A stretch of DNA of 37,233 nucleotides from CAYOKT01 sp964404605. Its GTDB lineage: Bacteria > Electryoneota > Electryoneia > Electryoneales > Electryoneaceae. Below the pieces are notes generated by a model that saw only the letters and a list, made by a program, of their open reading frames with translations, did not search any database and had not been told where the DNA came from. Made by a program: the position numbers and the translations under genes. Shown here in pieces: positions 8,895 to 17,709 of this stretch. The stretch's first letter is position 1. The number at the start of each line of letters is the position of its first letter. The stretch covers positions 1 to 37,233 of the forward strand of contig CAYOKT010000022.1 in the NCBI GenBank assembly GCA_964404605.1. The letters are read 5' to 3'.

Positions 8895-11705
8895 ATGACG
8901 CGCTCAGGTCAAGCCAGACGGGTCGCCGGAGCCCTCCTCGCCGGGGTGTTGCTCGCGACGCTCGCCGTGAATGCGTGGGCCATCAACAATCCGCGGCGGC
9001 GGCCGGGACCCGTGAAACCCGAATACCGTACCGATGCGGTGGCGTTCCAGACGGAGAACCGGACCCACGATGTCGGCAACCTCTGGATCACGATCACCAA
9101 CTGGGGGTACTTCGGCAACGTCTCCCCCAGCAACAGCAGCGCGTTGCTCGACCCCTGCACCAATGACTGGTCCGTCCAGGCGGAGTTTCCCGGCGGCAGC
9201 GGCATCGAGTATCTCTTCCGCGCCGGGCTGTGGATCGGGGCGATGATCCAGGAGGAGGGCTTCCTCTTCCCGCGGGTCTCCACCGGCACCGAGGGGTGGG
9301 CCGGGGACGAGGAGTTCCTCCCCGGGCCGGAACCCGACAACGGGATCATCGAGCGCTCCACCCGCCAGAATTATTTCAACTGCCTCGGGGAGTTCGTCAC
9401 CAGCCCGGAGGCGATCTCCGAGCAGGACTTCATCGCGGTCTACACGGACACCAGCCGCGTCGGTGCGAACCAGCGCCCCTACGACGATCCGATCGACGGG
9501 CCGCACATCCCCCTCGGCATCAAGGTGACCCAGAAGTCCTACGCCTGGTCGTTCAACTACGCGCAGGATTTCATCATCATCGACTACGAGATCGAGAACA
9601 TCGCGGACAACTTCCTGCGGGACGTGTACGTCGGGCTGTACGTGGACGCGGACGTGGGCGCGATCGAGGAGACCGACCGCTACACGGACGACATCTGCGG
9701 CTTCCAGGAGTACTACATGGTCCCGCCCCCGCCGGGGTCGGTGAACCAGGACTCCATCCGGTTGACGATCAACACGGCGTACATCGCGGACAACGACGGC
9801 CGCCCGACGAACATCAGCAGCGGCTCGGACTTCTCCGCCCCCGGGGTCACCGGTACCCGTGTCGTCCGGGCTCCGAACCCCCGCCTGCGCACTTCGTTCA
9901 ACTGGTGGATCTCCAACGGCAACTCGGCGCTGGACTTCGGCCCCGCCTGGCGCGATGACGGCAGCCTCGGCGACTGGACCACCAACCTGGGCACGCCGGA
10001 GGGGGATTCCCGGAAGTACTTCGTCCTCAGCAACCGGGAGTTCGACTTCGACCAGATTTACACCAACCAGGAGGAGTGGATCCGCGGCCACCCCCAGAAG
10101 ATCTACAACCGGATCACCGGCGAGCTGCTCGAGGAGCACGAGTGGAAGCTCGCCTCCCCGGACAACGCCGACGACCTCGCCAACGGGTTCGACACCCGCT
10201 ACCTGATCTCCTGGGGCCCGCTGGGCGTGTTCGACTTCATCGACCAGCAGGGCAACCCGGTCTATCGCCTGAACCCGGGCGAGAAGTTCTCGATGACCAT
10301 CGCCTACGTCGCCGGGGACAACTTCCACGACCGGAACAACCCGCAGACGACCAACCAGGTGATCGACCCGGGCAAGTTCAACTTCGCCGACCTGCAGTGG
10401 AACGCCGACTGGGCGGCGAAGGTGTACGACAACCCGATGTACGACACCCCGGTGGACCCGGTCACCGGCCTGTCGGACCCGGTCAACGGGATCACGGACG
10501 GCTGGTTCGGGGAGGATGTGGGCATCGACTGCGTCTACGCCGAGCAGGTGGGCGACACGGTGCGCTTCATGGACATCCGGGACCAGGTGGAGTTCGTCCG
10601 GGTGTACACCGGCCCCGACCCGGACGGCAGCGAGCGCAACGGCCGCCTGGACATCATCACCATGGACAACGGCGAGAAGTTCTCCCCCGAGGACCTGGCC
10701 CCCCGCCCGCAGCAGTTCGATTATACCTACAACAACGAGCTCTTCGACCACGGCGACGGCTACCCGGACTTCCGCGGGCCGCCCCCGCCGCCCTCCCCGG
10801 TGGTCACCTTCCGCAGCGAAGGCAACCGCCTGATCCTCCGCTGGACCAAGTTCCCCTCGGAGGACCCGGAGCTCGGTTGGGACCCCTTCAGCCGCATCGT
10901 CGACTTCGAGGGGTACCGGGTCTACGTCTCGAACACCGGGCTCGAGAGCGAGTTCAGCTTCCTCGCCGAGTTCGACCGGGAGGACTGGTCCTACTACAGC
11001 CCCAACGATTCCCTGATGGACAGCGTGTACACGGACATCACGGACATGCCGCAGACGCGTGAATTCCGGGGGATCACGGGCACCCTGAAGCCGGTGGGGG
11101 AGAACCTCGGCCTGCCGGCGATGGTGAACGACTCGACCTACGAGTACATCATCGAGAACACCAACCCGATGGTCCCGCGCTACTACTCGGTGACCGCCTT
11201 CGACTACGGCGACTGGCGCAGCGGCACCGAGCCGCTGGAGTCCTCGAAGGCGGCGAGCATGATCTACGTGGCGCCCTCCGGCGATCCGCGCAAGAAGCCC
11301 GGGGTGGTGCCGAACCCGTACCGCGCCAACGAGGATTACACCCGCCGCTACCTGCAGCTTGTCTTCGAGGCGGACACCACATCGGTCTCGTGGGAGAACC
11401 GCGACGACGGGACGGCGGAGTTCTACCCGCAGACGGACCGCAGGATCTACTTCTACAACCTGCCGCGCAAGTGCCTGATCCGCATCTTCACCGTCTCCGG
11501 CGACCTGGTGGAGATCCTCGAGCACGACGCGGACCGTCTCACCGGCCGGCTCAGCAAGTGGAACGCCCCGTTCGCCGAGCCGTGGGACCTCAACAGCCGG
11601 AACAAGCAGCAGATCGTGTCCGGGTTGTACCTCTTCTCGGTCGAAGACCAGACGGAAGAGAACAAGGGGCACATCGACGTCGGCAAGTTCGTGATCATTC
11701 GCTAA
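8895..11705 (+). CDS. Large secreted protein with PNPY-type C-terminal domain
   Basis: The ATG at 8895 is followed by a signal peptide (residues 1-29, cut after AWA); only a weak SD (GGGAAAG) precedes it. The 936-residue product has no enzyme motif I recognise. Residues about 635-790 look fibronectin-III-like (ILRWTKFP, FEGYRVYVS, YYSVTAFDYGD). Residues about 798-936 hold a conserved tail: VVPNPYR, IYFYNLPRKCLIRIFTVSGD, DLNSRN, VSGLYLFSVE and final GKFVIIR. This tail resembles a divergent form of the type A type-IX sorting domain (NPFNP...GVY), with PNPY in place of NPFNP; that it directs export by a Por system is inference. It lies 14 bp before the PorV-like gene, and PorV is the outer-membrane shuttle for such cargo in Porphyromonas, so the pairing is suggestive. 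Confidence 0.75.
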   Translation: MTRSGQARRVAGALLAGVLLATLAVNAWAINNPRRRPGPVKPEYRTDAVAFQTENRTHDVGNLWITITNWGYFGNVSPSNSSALLDPCTNDWSVQAEFPGGSGIEYLFRAGLWIGAMIQEEGFLFPRVSTGTEGWAGDEEFLPGPEPDNGIIERSTRQNYFNCLGEFVTSPEAISEQDFIAVYTDTSRVGANQRPYDDPIDGPHIPLGIKVTQKSYAWSFNYAQDFIIIDYEIENIADNFLRDVYVGLYVDADVGAIEETDRYTDDICGFQEYYMVPPPPGSVNQDSIRLTINTAYIADNDGRPTNISSGSDFSAPGVTGTRVVRAPNPRLRTSFNWWISNGNSALDFGPAWRDDGSLGDWTTNLGTPEGDSRKYFVLSNREFDFDQIYTNQEEWIRGHPQKIYNRITGELLEEHEWKLASPDNADDLANGFDTRYLISWGPLGVFDFIDQQGNPVYRLNPGEKFSMTIAYVAGDNFHDRNNPQTTNQVIDPGKFNFADLQWNADWAAKVYDNPMYDTPVDPVTGLSDPVNGITDGWFGEDVGIDCVYAEQVGDTVRFMDIRDQVEFVRVYTGPDPDGSERNGRLDIITMDNGEKFSPEDLAPRPQQFDYTYNNELFDHGDGYPDFRGPPPPPSPVVTFRSEGNRLILRWTKFPSEDPELGWDPFSRIVDFEGYRVYVSNTGLESEFSFLAEFDREDWSYYSPNDSLMDSVYTDITDMPQTREFRGITGTLKPVGENLGLPAMVNDSTYEYIIENTNPMVPRYYSVTAFDYGDWRSGTEPLESSKAASMIYVAPSGDPRKKPGVVPNPYRANEDYTRRYLQLVFEADTTSVSWENRDDGTAEFYPQTDRRIYFYNLPRKCLIRIFTVSGDLVEILEHDADRLTGRLSKWNAPFAEPWDLNSRNKQQIVSGLYLFSVEDQTEENKGHIDVGKFVIIR

Positions 11706-11719
11706 AGCGGGGTGCACGC

Positions 11720-12745
11720 ATGAGACGCTACAGCCCACTGGCCTTCGTTATCGCCGCTGCGCTGCTTCTCCCCGGGGTCGCGTCGGGACAGGCGAAGGTC
11801 GGGACCACGGGGGTCAATTTCCTCAAGATCGGTCCCTCGGCGCGGGCGATGGGCATGGCGGAGGCCTTTCTCCCGATCGCGGATGACGCCTCCGCCCTGT
11901 ACTACAACCCCGGTGGACTGGTCAACCTGGAGCGGCGGGAGCTGATCTTCACCCATGTGGTCTATCCCGCGGGGATCAACTTCGATTTCATCGGCGGGGT
12001 GCAGCCGCTGCCGCAGATGGGCGCCGCCGTCGGCGCCGCCGTCACCGCGCTCTACACCGATGCGATGAACGAGACCACGCCGGAGCACCCCTTCGGCACC
12101 GGCCGCACCTTCACCGCCTCCGACTTCGCCGCGGCGGTCAGCTTCAGCCAGCGGCTCACGGACAAGTTCTCCGTCGGCGTCACCGGGCGCTACATCCAGG
12201 AGAATTTGGCCGACGAGGTCGCCCAGGGGTGGTCCGCCGATGTCGGGACCTATTATGACACCGGGTGGCGCTCCCTGAAGATCGCGATGCTGGTGTCCAA
12301 TTTCGGGCCGGACATGAAGTTCGTCTCCACCCCGTTCCCCCTGCCGATCATCTTCCGCTTCGCCGCTTCGGCCGACCTCTACCGCGGCGATGATACGCGG
12401 CTGACCGCCGCGCTGGAGGGGATTCACCCCAACGACAACGTCGAGGAGCTGCACCTCGGCTTCGAGTACGCCTGGCGCGACTTCGCCATGCTGCGCCTGG
12501 GGAGAAAGTTGAACGGCTGGAAACGGGACACCTACCAGGACTTCGTCGACGATCCGGAGACCGCCAATCCCTATGTCGAGTACCCGGTGATCGACGAGGA
12601 GGGGGCGCTCTCCTTGGACGGGTTCACCTTCGGCGGCGGGCTGAACATCAAGCGTATCGGGCTGAAGGTGGATTACGCCTATGCGAACTTCGGCTTCTTC
12701 GGCGCCATCCACCGCTTCACCCTCGGGTACCGATTCCGCAGGTAG
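11720..12745 (+). CDS. PorV/PorQ-family outer-membrane beta-barrel protein
   Basis: The ATG at 11720 gives a signal peptide ending near residue 23 (GVASG), and the 341-residue product matches the PorV/PorQ family. The family hallmark is at the mature N-terminus: GVNFLKIGPSARAMGMAEAF followed by DDASALYYNPGGL (about 30-67). Later segments alternate as outer-membrane strands, and the end (HRFTLGYRFRR) is a plausible last strand. In Porphyromonas gingivalis PorV carries type IX cargo to the attachment complex; members in other FCB phyla are mostly uncharacterised. Here it sits between the PNPY-tailed protein (14 bp upstream) and a huge protein with a canonical type IX tail, as expected for a cargo-specific shuttle, though that pairing is inferred. 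Confidence 0.88.
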   Translation: MRRYSPLAFVIAAALLLPGVASGQAKVGTTGVNFLKIGPSARAMGMAEAFLPIADDASALYYNPGGLVNLERRELIFTHVVYPAGINFDFIGGVQPLPQMGAAVGAAVTALYTDAMNETTPEHPFGTGRTFTASDFAAAVSFSQRLTDKFSVGVTGRYIQENLADEVAQGWSADVGTYYDTGWRSLKIAMLVSNFGPDMKFVSTPFPLPIIFRFAASADLYRGDDTRLTAALEGIHPNDNVEELHLGFEYAWRDFAMLRLGRKLNGWKRDTYQDFVDDPETANPYVEYPVIDEEGALSLDGFTFGGGLNIKRIGLKVDYAYANFGFFGAIHRFTLGYRFRR

Positions 12746-12762
12746 GCGGGGTTAAAGGGTGG

Positions 12763-12794
12763 CCCTGTCCGTCAGCCGACGGGTGACAGGGTTT
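12763..12794 (+). terminator. Hairpin with short U-run after PorV-like gene; weak terminator or attenuator
   Basis: CCCTGTC (12763-12769) pairs with GACAGGG (12785-12791), extended inside by CGTC/GACG, and TTT follows. With only three Ts and the next gene 68 bases further on without its own recognisable promoter, partial termination that lowers expression of the downstream genes is the likeliest role. Confidence 0.4.
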
Positions 12795-12861
12795 CACAGA
12801 CGGGCGAATGATGACGATGCGGACTTGCGAGCGTGTCGGGAACAGCAACAGGGGTGACACT

Positions 12862-15800
12862 GTGCGTCTGCTCACAAGGGGAATCCTCGCCGTGCTGGTG
12901 CTCATGGCGCCGCTCGGCGGCGCCCTCGCCGATACCGGCGTCGGCGGCCTGATCGACACCGACACCACATGGGATCAAGACGGCAGTCCCTACCTCGTCC
13001 AGGAGGACCTGACCGTCGGACCGGGCGCCACGCTGACCATCGATCCGGGCGTGGTGGTGCGGTTCGAGGGGGCCTATGCCTTCCGCGTGCAGGGTGTCCT
13101 CCACGCCGTGGGCGCCGTACCTCCCCACGGGGAGGAGGAGCGGGTCTCCCCGGACGAGGTCGAATGGATCCTCTTCACCCAGGATTCCACCGGGTTCGTG
13201 GATGAGAACGGCGATCCGCTGCCGGAGGAGCAGTGGCGGTGGAAGGGCATCCGTTTCGACGGCAGCCCGCCCGCCTCGGTGCTGCGCTGGGTGATCGTCG
13301 AGGGCGGCTGGGCCCGCGGCGAGTGGCCGGAGAACAACGGCGGCGGCATCTTCGTCCGCGGCACCTCCCCCACGGTGGAGAACTGCATCGTCCGCCGCAA
13401 CAAGGCGGACCAGTTCGGCGGCGGGGTGTACCTCTGGTCCAGCTCGGCCAGCTTCCGCAACAACCTGCTGCTGGAGAACTACGCCGAGGTCGCGGGCGGC
13501 GGGTTGTACCTCGACCTGACCCAGGTCGAACTGCACAACCTGACCGTGGTCGGCAACGAGGCGGGCGGGATCAACAGCGGCAACGGGGTCTTCTTCGGCC
13601 CCGGCGCCAACCCCCTGCTGCGCTCCTGCATCCTCTGGGAAAACGGCCACGGGACCTTCGACGAGGGGTATCACAACGACGGCGTCTCGACCGTCACCGA
13701 ACCCGAGGCGCGCAACTGCATCATCAGCTCCCTGCAGGGGGACGACGCCGAGAACAACCTGCTCGACGACGGCGCCTACTTCCAGGAGACCGAGTGGTAC
13801 ACGCTGGCCGACTCGTCGGAGGGCGTGGACTTCGGCGTGTCGAACGACCCCAACGTCGCCAATGAGCCGATCCCCAACGGCGGGCGGATCAACTGCGGCG
13901 CGTACGGCGGCACCCCGCTGGCCCAGAAATCGGTCCCGGTGGCCCGCCCCTCCGACTCGCGGCGGCGGAGCATGCTTGTCGCCTTCGGCCGGACGCGCCT
14001 GAACAACACCACCGCCGCCCAGGCCTTCGTCGAGAACATCGGCCACGCCCGGCTGCAGGTCCACCCCGACTCCATCTCCTGGATCCAGCGCACCCCGCCG
14101 GAAGATCGCTTCACCGTCGTGCCCTTCCAGCCGTTCTTCATCAAGCCGGACAGCATCGGCGGGATCAGGCTGGAGTACACCGCGGTCAACACGGACACGG
14201 TGAACGACACGTTGCGACTGGGCACGGACGGCGGGCCGGTGGTGTGGGTGATCCGCGGTACCCCGGTCAACCCCCTGATCTCGATCTCCACGGAGGAGCT
14301 CGATTTCGACACCGTGGAGGTGGTCGATCCGAAGACGATGACCTTTGACATCACCAACGTCGGGACCACGCCGCTCGTCGTCGGGCAGGTGGTCGCCGGG
14401 GTGGGGGAGTTCGGTCCCCAGTTCGACACGGATTTCCCCGGGGATGTAACCGTTCAGCCCTCGGAAACGTACACGGTGAACATCACCTGTGCGCCGACGA
14501 TCACCGGGGCGATGTTCGACAGCGTGCGGATCGACAACACGGACCGGACCCTCTTCGTCCATGTCCGCGCCTTCGCCCACGGCCCCGCGCCGGTCGTCAT
14601 CCCGGACCCCGGGGAGCAGGATACCCTCGACTTCGAGTTCGTCGACATCAATCCCGATTCGAGCCACACCCTCACCGTCACCTTCTTCAACGAGGGGAAC
14701 GACGACCTCGTGGTCGACAGCGCCGTGGTCGGGATCGACTCGGTCTTCTCCACCAACGTGCCGGAAGGCGGGGTGACCGTGCCGCCGCGGGGGACCGCCG
14801 AGGCGGACAGCTTCGAGGTGCGGATCACCTTCAACCCGGTCTCCCTCGACGATTTCGAGGACGCGCTGACCATCTACACCAACGCCGCCAGCTACACCTT
14901 CACCCTTATCGGACGGGGGGTGACCGGCGGCACCTACTTCGACGGCGAAATCCCCCGCGCCCGCGTGCCGAGCGTGTGGGGAGCGGGGAACGACTCGATC
15001 TATGTCTGCGCCGGGAACACGTTGATCCCGGCGGGGTCGTCGATCACCATCCTCCCCGGGGTCAAGGTCTACTTCGAGGACGCCTATTACCTGCGAATCG
15101 AGGGCAAGCTGGAGGTGCTCGGCAGCGAGGAGGCCCCGGTCCGCTTCGCGCCTCTCACCCCGGGCGAACCGCACGGCGGCCTGCGTTTCGTCGCCTCCGA
15201 TCCGGAGACCCGCCTCGAGTGGGCGGTCATCGACAGCGGCACCACCCAGGATGTGAGCAGCGGCAACGGCCAGCCCTCCTTCGAGGCGAACGGCGGCGGC
15301 ATCGCGGTGTTCAACTGCAACCCCTCGTTCTACCGGGTCACGGTGCGGAACTGCTACAGCCACAACGAGGGGGGCGGCATCTGGGTGTTCCAGGGCGCCC
15401 CGAGCTTCCTCCGCTGCACGGTGGAGGACAACCGGGCCGAGGGCGACGGCGGCGGCCTCTTCTTCTGGGGCGGCATGCCCGAGGTGATCGGAACGACGGT
15501 GCGCGGCAACGAGGCCGGCGGCCGGGGCGGAGGGATGTATGTCCGCTCCTTCAGCGAGCCGCTGATCGCGAACAGCCTCCTGCGCGAGAACCATGCGGCG
15601 GACCTCGGCGGCGGACTCTACCTGAGCGACTACAGCGGCCCGGTGATGCTCAACGATGTCTTGTACGCCAACGCGGCGGACAACGGAAGCCATGCGCTCT
15701 TCGCCGCCGCCCGCTCGGTGCCCATCCTGCGGAACTCCGTGGTCTGGGGCCACGATCCCGGCGGTTTCGGCTTCTCCGAGGCGGGCGAACTGGTGGCGCG

Positions 15801-17025
15801 TTACTCGCTGCTGGAGGAAGTCGCCCCGGAGTATGACCACCCCTCGCTGCTCGATGCCTCCGATCCGGAGTGGGATCCCGGCGACCCGCAGTGGCCTTTC
15901 GCCCCGCTGACGGACGGCAGCCCGCTGGTCGACGGCGGCGACCCCGCCTCGCAGTACGGGGATGTCAGTTTCCCGCCCTCCCTCGGCGGCATGACCGCCG
16001 ATGTCGGCCTCTACGGCGGTCCCTACGCGGGCATCTGGGGCGCTGCGCCCCTGCGGCTCACCTTCTTCCGCAACACCACCAACCCGAGGGCGGTGAAGAT
16101 GGTGGTGAACGCCCTCGAGGAGCTGGCCGGCGAGCCGACCCTGACGATCGAGGATTACACCGGCTCCGAGACCGCCGTGCTCGCGCAGGTGGCGTCCGGC
16201 GTCTGGTCCTGCAATTACCTCGTCAACGAATCCCGGTTCATCACGGTGACCGTGAGCGCGCCGGCGGATGACGGCCAGGGCGGCACGCGGACGGTGAGCT
16301 TCCGCCGCAGCCTCTCCATCGCCGTCTACTCACCGGAGACGGGGGCGGTGCTCTCCGGTCCCGGCGGGGCGGGTCTTGTCCTCCCGCCCGGCGCCGTTTC
16401 CGGCGAGATGCTGATCTTCGCCCGGTCCGATTGGGCGGCGACCCTGCCCGACGGCGTTCCCGCCGCGCGGATGGGAGCCCGCTGGCGGGTGGACGCCCCG
16501 GTCGCCGGCTGGCGGATTCCGGGGGAGGTGATCCTGCCCTGTGACGCCGCGGCGCTTTCGGCGGGCGGAAGGCATGGAGTGGCGGTGTGGCGCCATGATG
16601 AGGGCGGCTGGACGCGGCTGGAGAGCTACCTCGACCCGGCGGGCGAACGCGTCCACGCGATGACCGACGGCCCGGGGGTTTTCGTCGTCCTCGCCGCCGA
16701 TGAAGGCGGGGGCGCGCGCCTGCTGCCGTCGGCCACGACCCTCGGCGCCAACTACCCCAACCCCTTCAACCCGACCACGGTGATTCCCTTCACCCTGGCG
16801 CGGGCCGGCCGGGTGGACCTGAGGCTGTACAACCTGCTCGGCCGCGAGGTGGCCGTCCTGGCGGGCGGCCTGCACACCGCGGGGCCGCAGAGCGTTCTCT
16901 GGAACGGCCGTGACGACCGGGGCCGGGAACTGGCCAGCGGTGTCTATTTCTACCGCTTGCGGACCCGCCCGGCGGACGGCTCCGCCGGGGTGGTGCTGAC
17001 CCGCAAACTTGTCCTGGTGCGGTAA
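12862..17025 (+). CDS. Giant secreted beta-helix/ASH-domain protein with type IX (type A) sorting domain
   Basis: I chose GTG 12862 because AGGGGTGA lies just upstream and the signal peptide (cut after ALA, about residue 23) follows at once; ATG 12808 would add 18 polar residues without an SD. Domains of the 1387-residue product in order: beta-helix 1 (about 30-340, cap LTVGPGATLTIDPGVVVRF and GGG-rich coils); two ASH/choice-of-anchor-D sandwiches (about 471-580 and 581-688, LDFDTVEVVDPKTMTFDITN, LDFEFVDINPDSSHTLTVTF); beta-helix 2 (about 690-1070, NEGGGIWVFQGAPSF, GDGGGLFFWGGMP); a ZU5-like part (about 1150-1280); and a sorting domain (1294-1387, NYPNPFNPTTVIPF, LYNLLGREV, LASGVYFYRL). It should be exported by a type IX system and displayed on the cell surface. 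No active site was identified; adhesion or polymer binding is a guess. Confidence 0.85.
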   Translation: MRLLTRGILAVLVLMAPLGGALADTGVGGLIDTDTTWDQDGSPYLVQEDLTVGPGATLTIDPGVVVRFEGAYAFRVQGVLHAVGAVPPHGEEERVSPDEVEWILFTQDSTGFVDENGDPLPEEQWRWKGIRFDGSPPASVLRWVIVEGGWARGEWPENNGGGIFVRGTSPTVENCIVRRNKADQFGGGVYLWSSSASFRNNLLLENYAEVAGGGLYLDLTQVELHNLTVVGNEAGGINSGNGVFFGPGANPLLRSCILWENGHGTFDEGYHNDGVSTVTEPEARNCIISSLQGDDAENNLLDDGAYFQETEWYTLADSSEGVDFGVSNDPNVANEPIPNGGRINCGAYGGTPLAQKSVPVARPSDSRRRSMLVAFGRTRLNNTTAAQAFVENIGHARLQVHPDSISWIQRTPPEDRFTVVPFQPFFIKPDSIGGIRLEYTAVNTDTVNDTLRLGTDGGPVVWVIRGTPVNPLISISTEELDFDTVEVVDPKTMTFDITNVGTTPLVVGQVVAGVGEFGPQFDTDFPGDVTVQPSETYTVNITCAPTITGAMFDSVRIDNTDRTLFVHVRAFAHGPAPVVIPDPGEQDTLDFEFVDINPDSSHTLTVTFFNEGNDDLVVDSAVVGIDSVFSTNVPEGGVTVPPRGTAEADSFEVRITFNPVSLDDFEDALTIYTNAASYTFTLIGRGVTGGTYFDGEIPRARVPSVWGAGNDSIYVCAGNTLIPAGSSITILPGVKVYFEDAYYLRIEGKLEVLGSEEAPVRFAPLTPGEPHGGLRFVASDPETRLEWAVIDSGTTQDVSSGNGQPSFEANGGGIAVFNCNPSFYRVTVRNCYSHNEGGGIWVFQGAPSFLRCTVEDNRAEGDGGGLFFWGGMPEVIGTTVRGNEAGGRGGGMYVRSFSEPLIANSLLRENHAADLGGGLYLSDYSGPVMLNDVLYANAADNGSHALFAAARSVPILRNSVVWGHDPGGFGFSEAGELVARYSLLEEVAPEYDHPSLLDASDPEWDPGDPQWPFAPLTDGSPLVDGGDPASQYGDVSFPPSLGGMTADVGLYGGPYAGIWGAAPLRLTFFRNTTNPRAVKMVVNALEELAGEPTLTIEDYTGSETAVLAQVASGVWSCNYLVNESRFITVTVSAPADDGQGGTRTVSFRRSLSIAVYSPETGAVLSGPGGAGLVLPPGAVSGEMLIFARSDWAATLPDGVPAARMGARWRVDAPVAGWRIPGEVILPCDAAALSAGGRHGVAVWRHDEGGWTRLESYLDPAGERVHAMTDGPGVFVVLAADEGGGARLLPSATTLGANYPNPFNPTTVIPFTLARAGRVDLRLYNLLGREVAVLAGGLHTAGPQSVLWNGRDDRGRELASGVYFYRLRTRPADGSAGVVLTRKLVLVR

Positions 17026-17037
17026 GCGGAGGCGATG

Positions 17038-17694
17038 ATGCAATCACCAACACGTATCCGGCTCGCGCTCCTTCTCGCGCTGGTTCTCGCGTCCACCTGG
17101 GCGCTGCTCGGCTGCGGCAAGGAGGAAGAGGAAGCCGTCACCGGACCCACCGGCGATCCCCTCGCCCTGATTCGCCAGGGGTGGGCCAGGTTCGAGGCGG
17201 AGGACTTCGGCGGAGCCTACGACCTCTTCACCGACGCGATCCTCATCGGCTCGGGCAGCACGGACCCGTACCTGGGGGCCGGCTGGTCCGGCTACCTCCT
17301 CGACACCCTCCGCTGGGCGGATGCGGAGCGGCTCTGGAACGACGGGTTGGGCAAGACATTCGGCGACCGGGCCCTGATCCACTGCGGCCTCGGCCTGATG
17401 GCCTTCGACCGGGGGAACTACGACCTCGCCATCGAGCGGATGGACTCGGTCCTGGTCCTCAGTCCCGGTTTCCGTTTCGTCCACCGGCCCAGTGTGAACA
17501 TCGATGACGTCTACTGGATACTGGCGGAGAGCTGGTACCTGGAGGGGGACTTCGTCCAGTCGCTCTCCTGGGTGAAACGGCTGAACGAAAACTTCCTCAT
17601 GGACTCCTCCGAGCTGAACGGCAGCGACAGCCTCGCGGCGCGCTATGCCCTCGCCGAGGAGATCGAGCGCCTGGAAGCCCTGGTGCGCCGGTAA
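17038..17694 (+). CDS. TPR-like lipoprotein
   Basis: Two ATGs are adjacent; the second, at 17038, has ideal spacing (5 bases) to GGAGG at 17028-17032. Residues 1-20 are a lipoprotein signal with lipobox LLGC, followed by an acidic run (GKEEEEA). The remainder (218 aa in total) is helical and reads as divergent tetratricopeptide repeats (LIRQGWARFEAEDFGGAYDL; GLGLMAFDRGNYDLAIERMD; ILAESWYLEGDFVQSLSWVK). TPR lipoproteins usually act as scaffolds. It begins 12 bp after the giant sorted protein and ends 15 bp before the next lipoprotein gene, so translation of the three is probably linked. Its partner may be one of those two products; this is inferred from position only. Confidence 0.72.
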   Translation: MQSPTRIRLALLLALVLASTWALLGCGKEEEEAVTGPTGDPLALIRQGWARFEAEDFGGAYDLFTDAILIGSGSTDPYLGAGWSGYLLDTLRWADAERLWNDGLGKTFGDRALIHCGLGLMAFDRGNYDLAIERMDSVLVLSPGFRFVHRPSVNIDDVYWILAESWYLEGDFVQSLSWVKRLNENFLMDSSELNGSDSLAARYALAEEIERLEALVRR

Positions 17695-17709
17695 GCGGGA
17701 GAAGCGAGG

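Noticed and set aside
12808..12861. ATG 12808 as start of the giant sorted protein
   Set aside because: No SD precedes it and it would add 18 polar residues before the signal peptide; GTG 12862 has AGGGGTGA in place.
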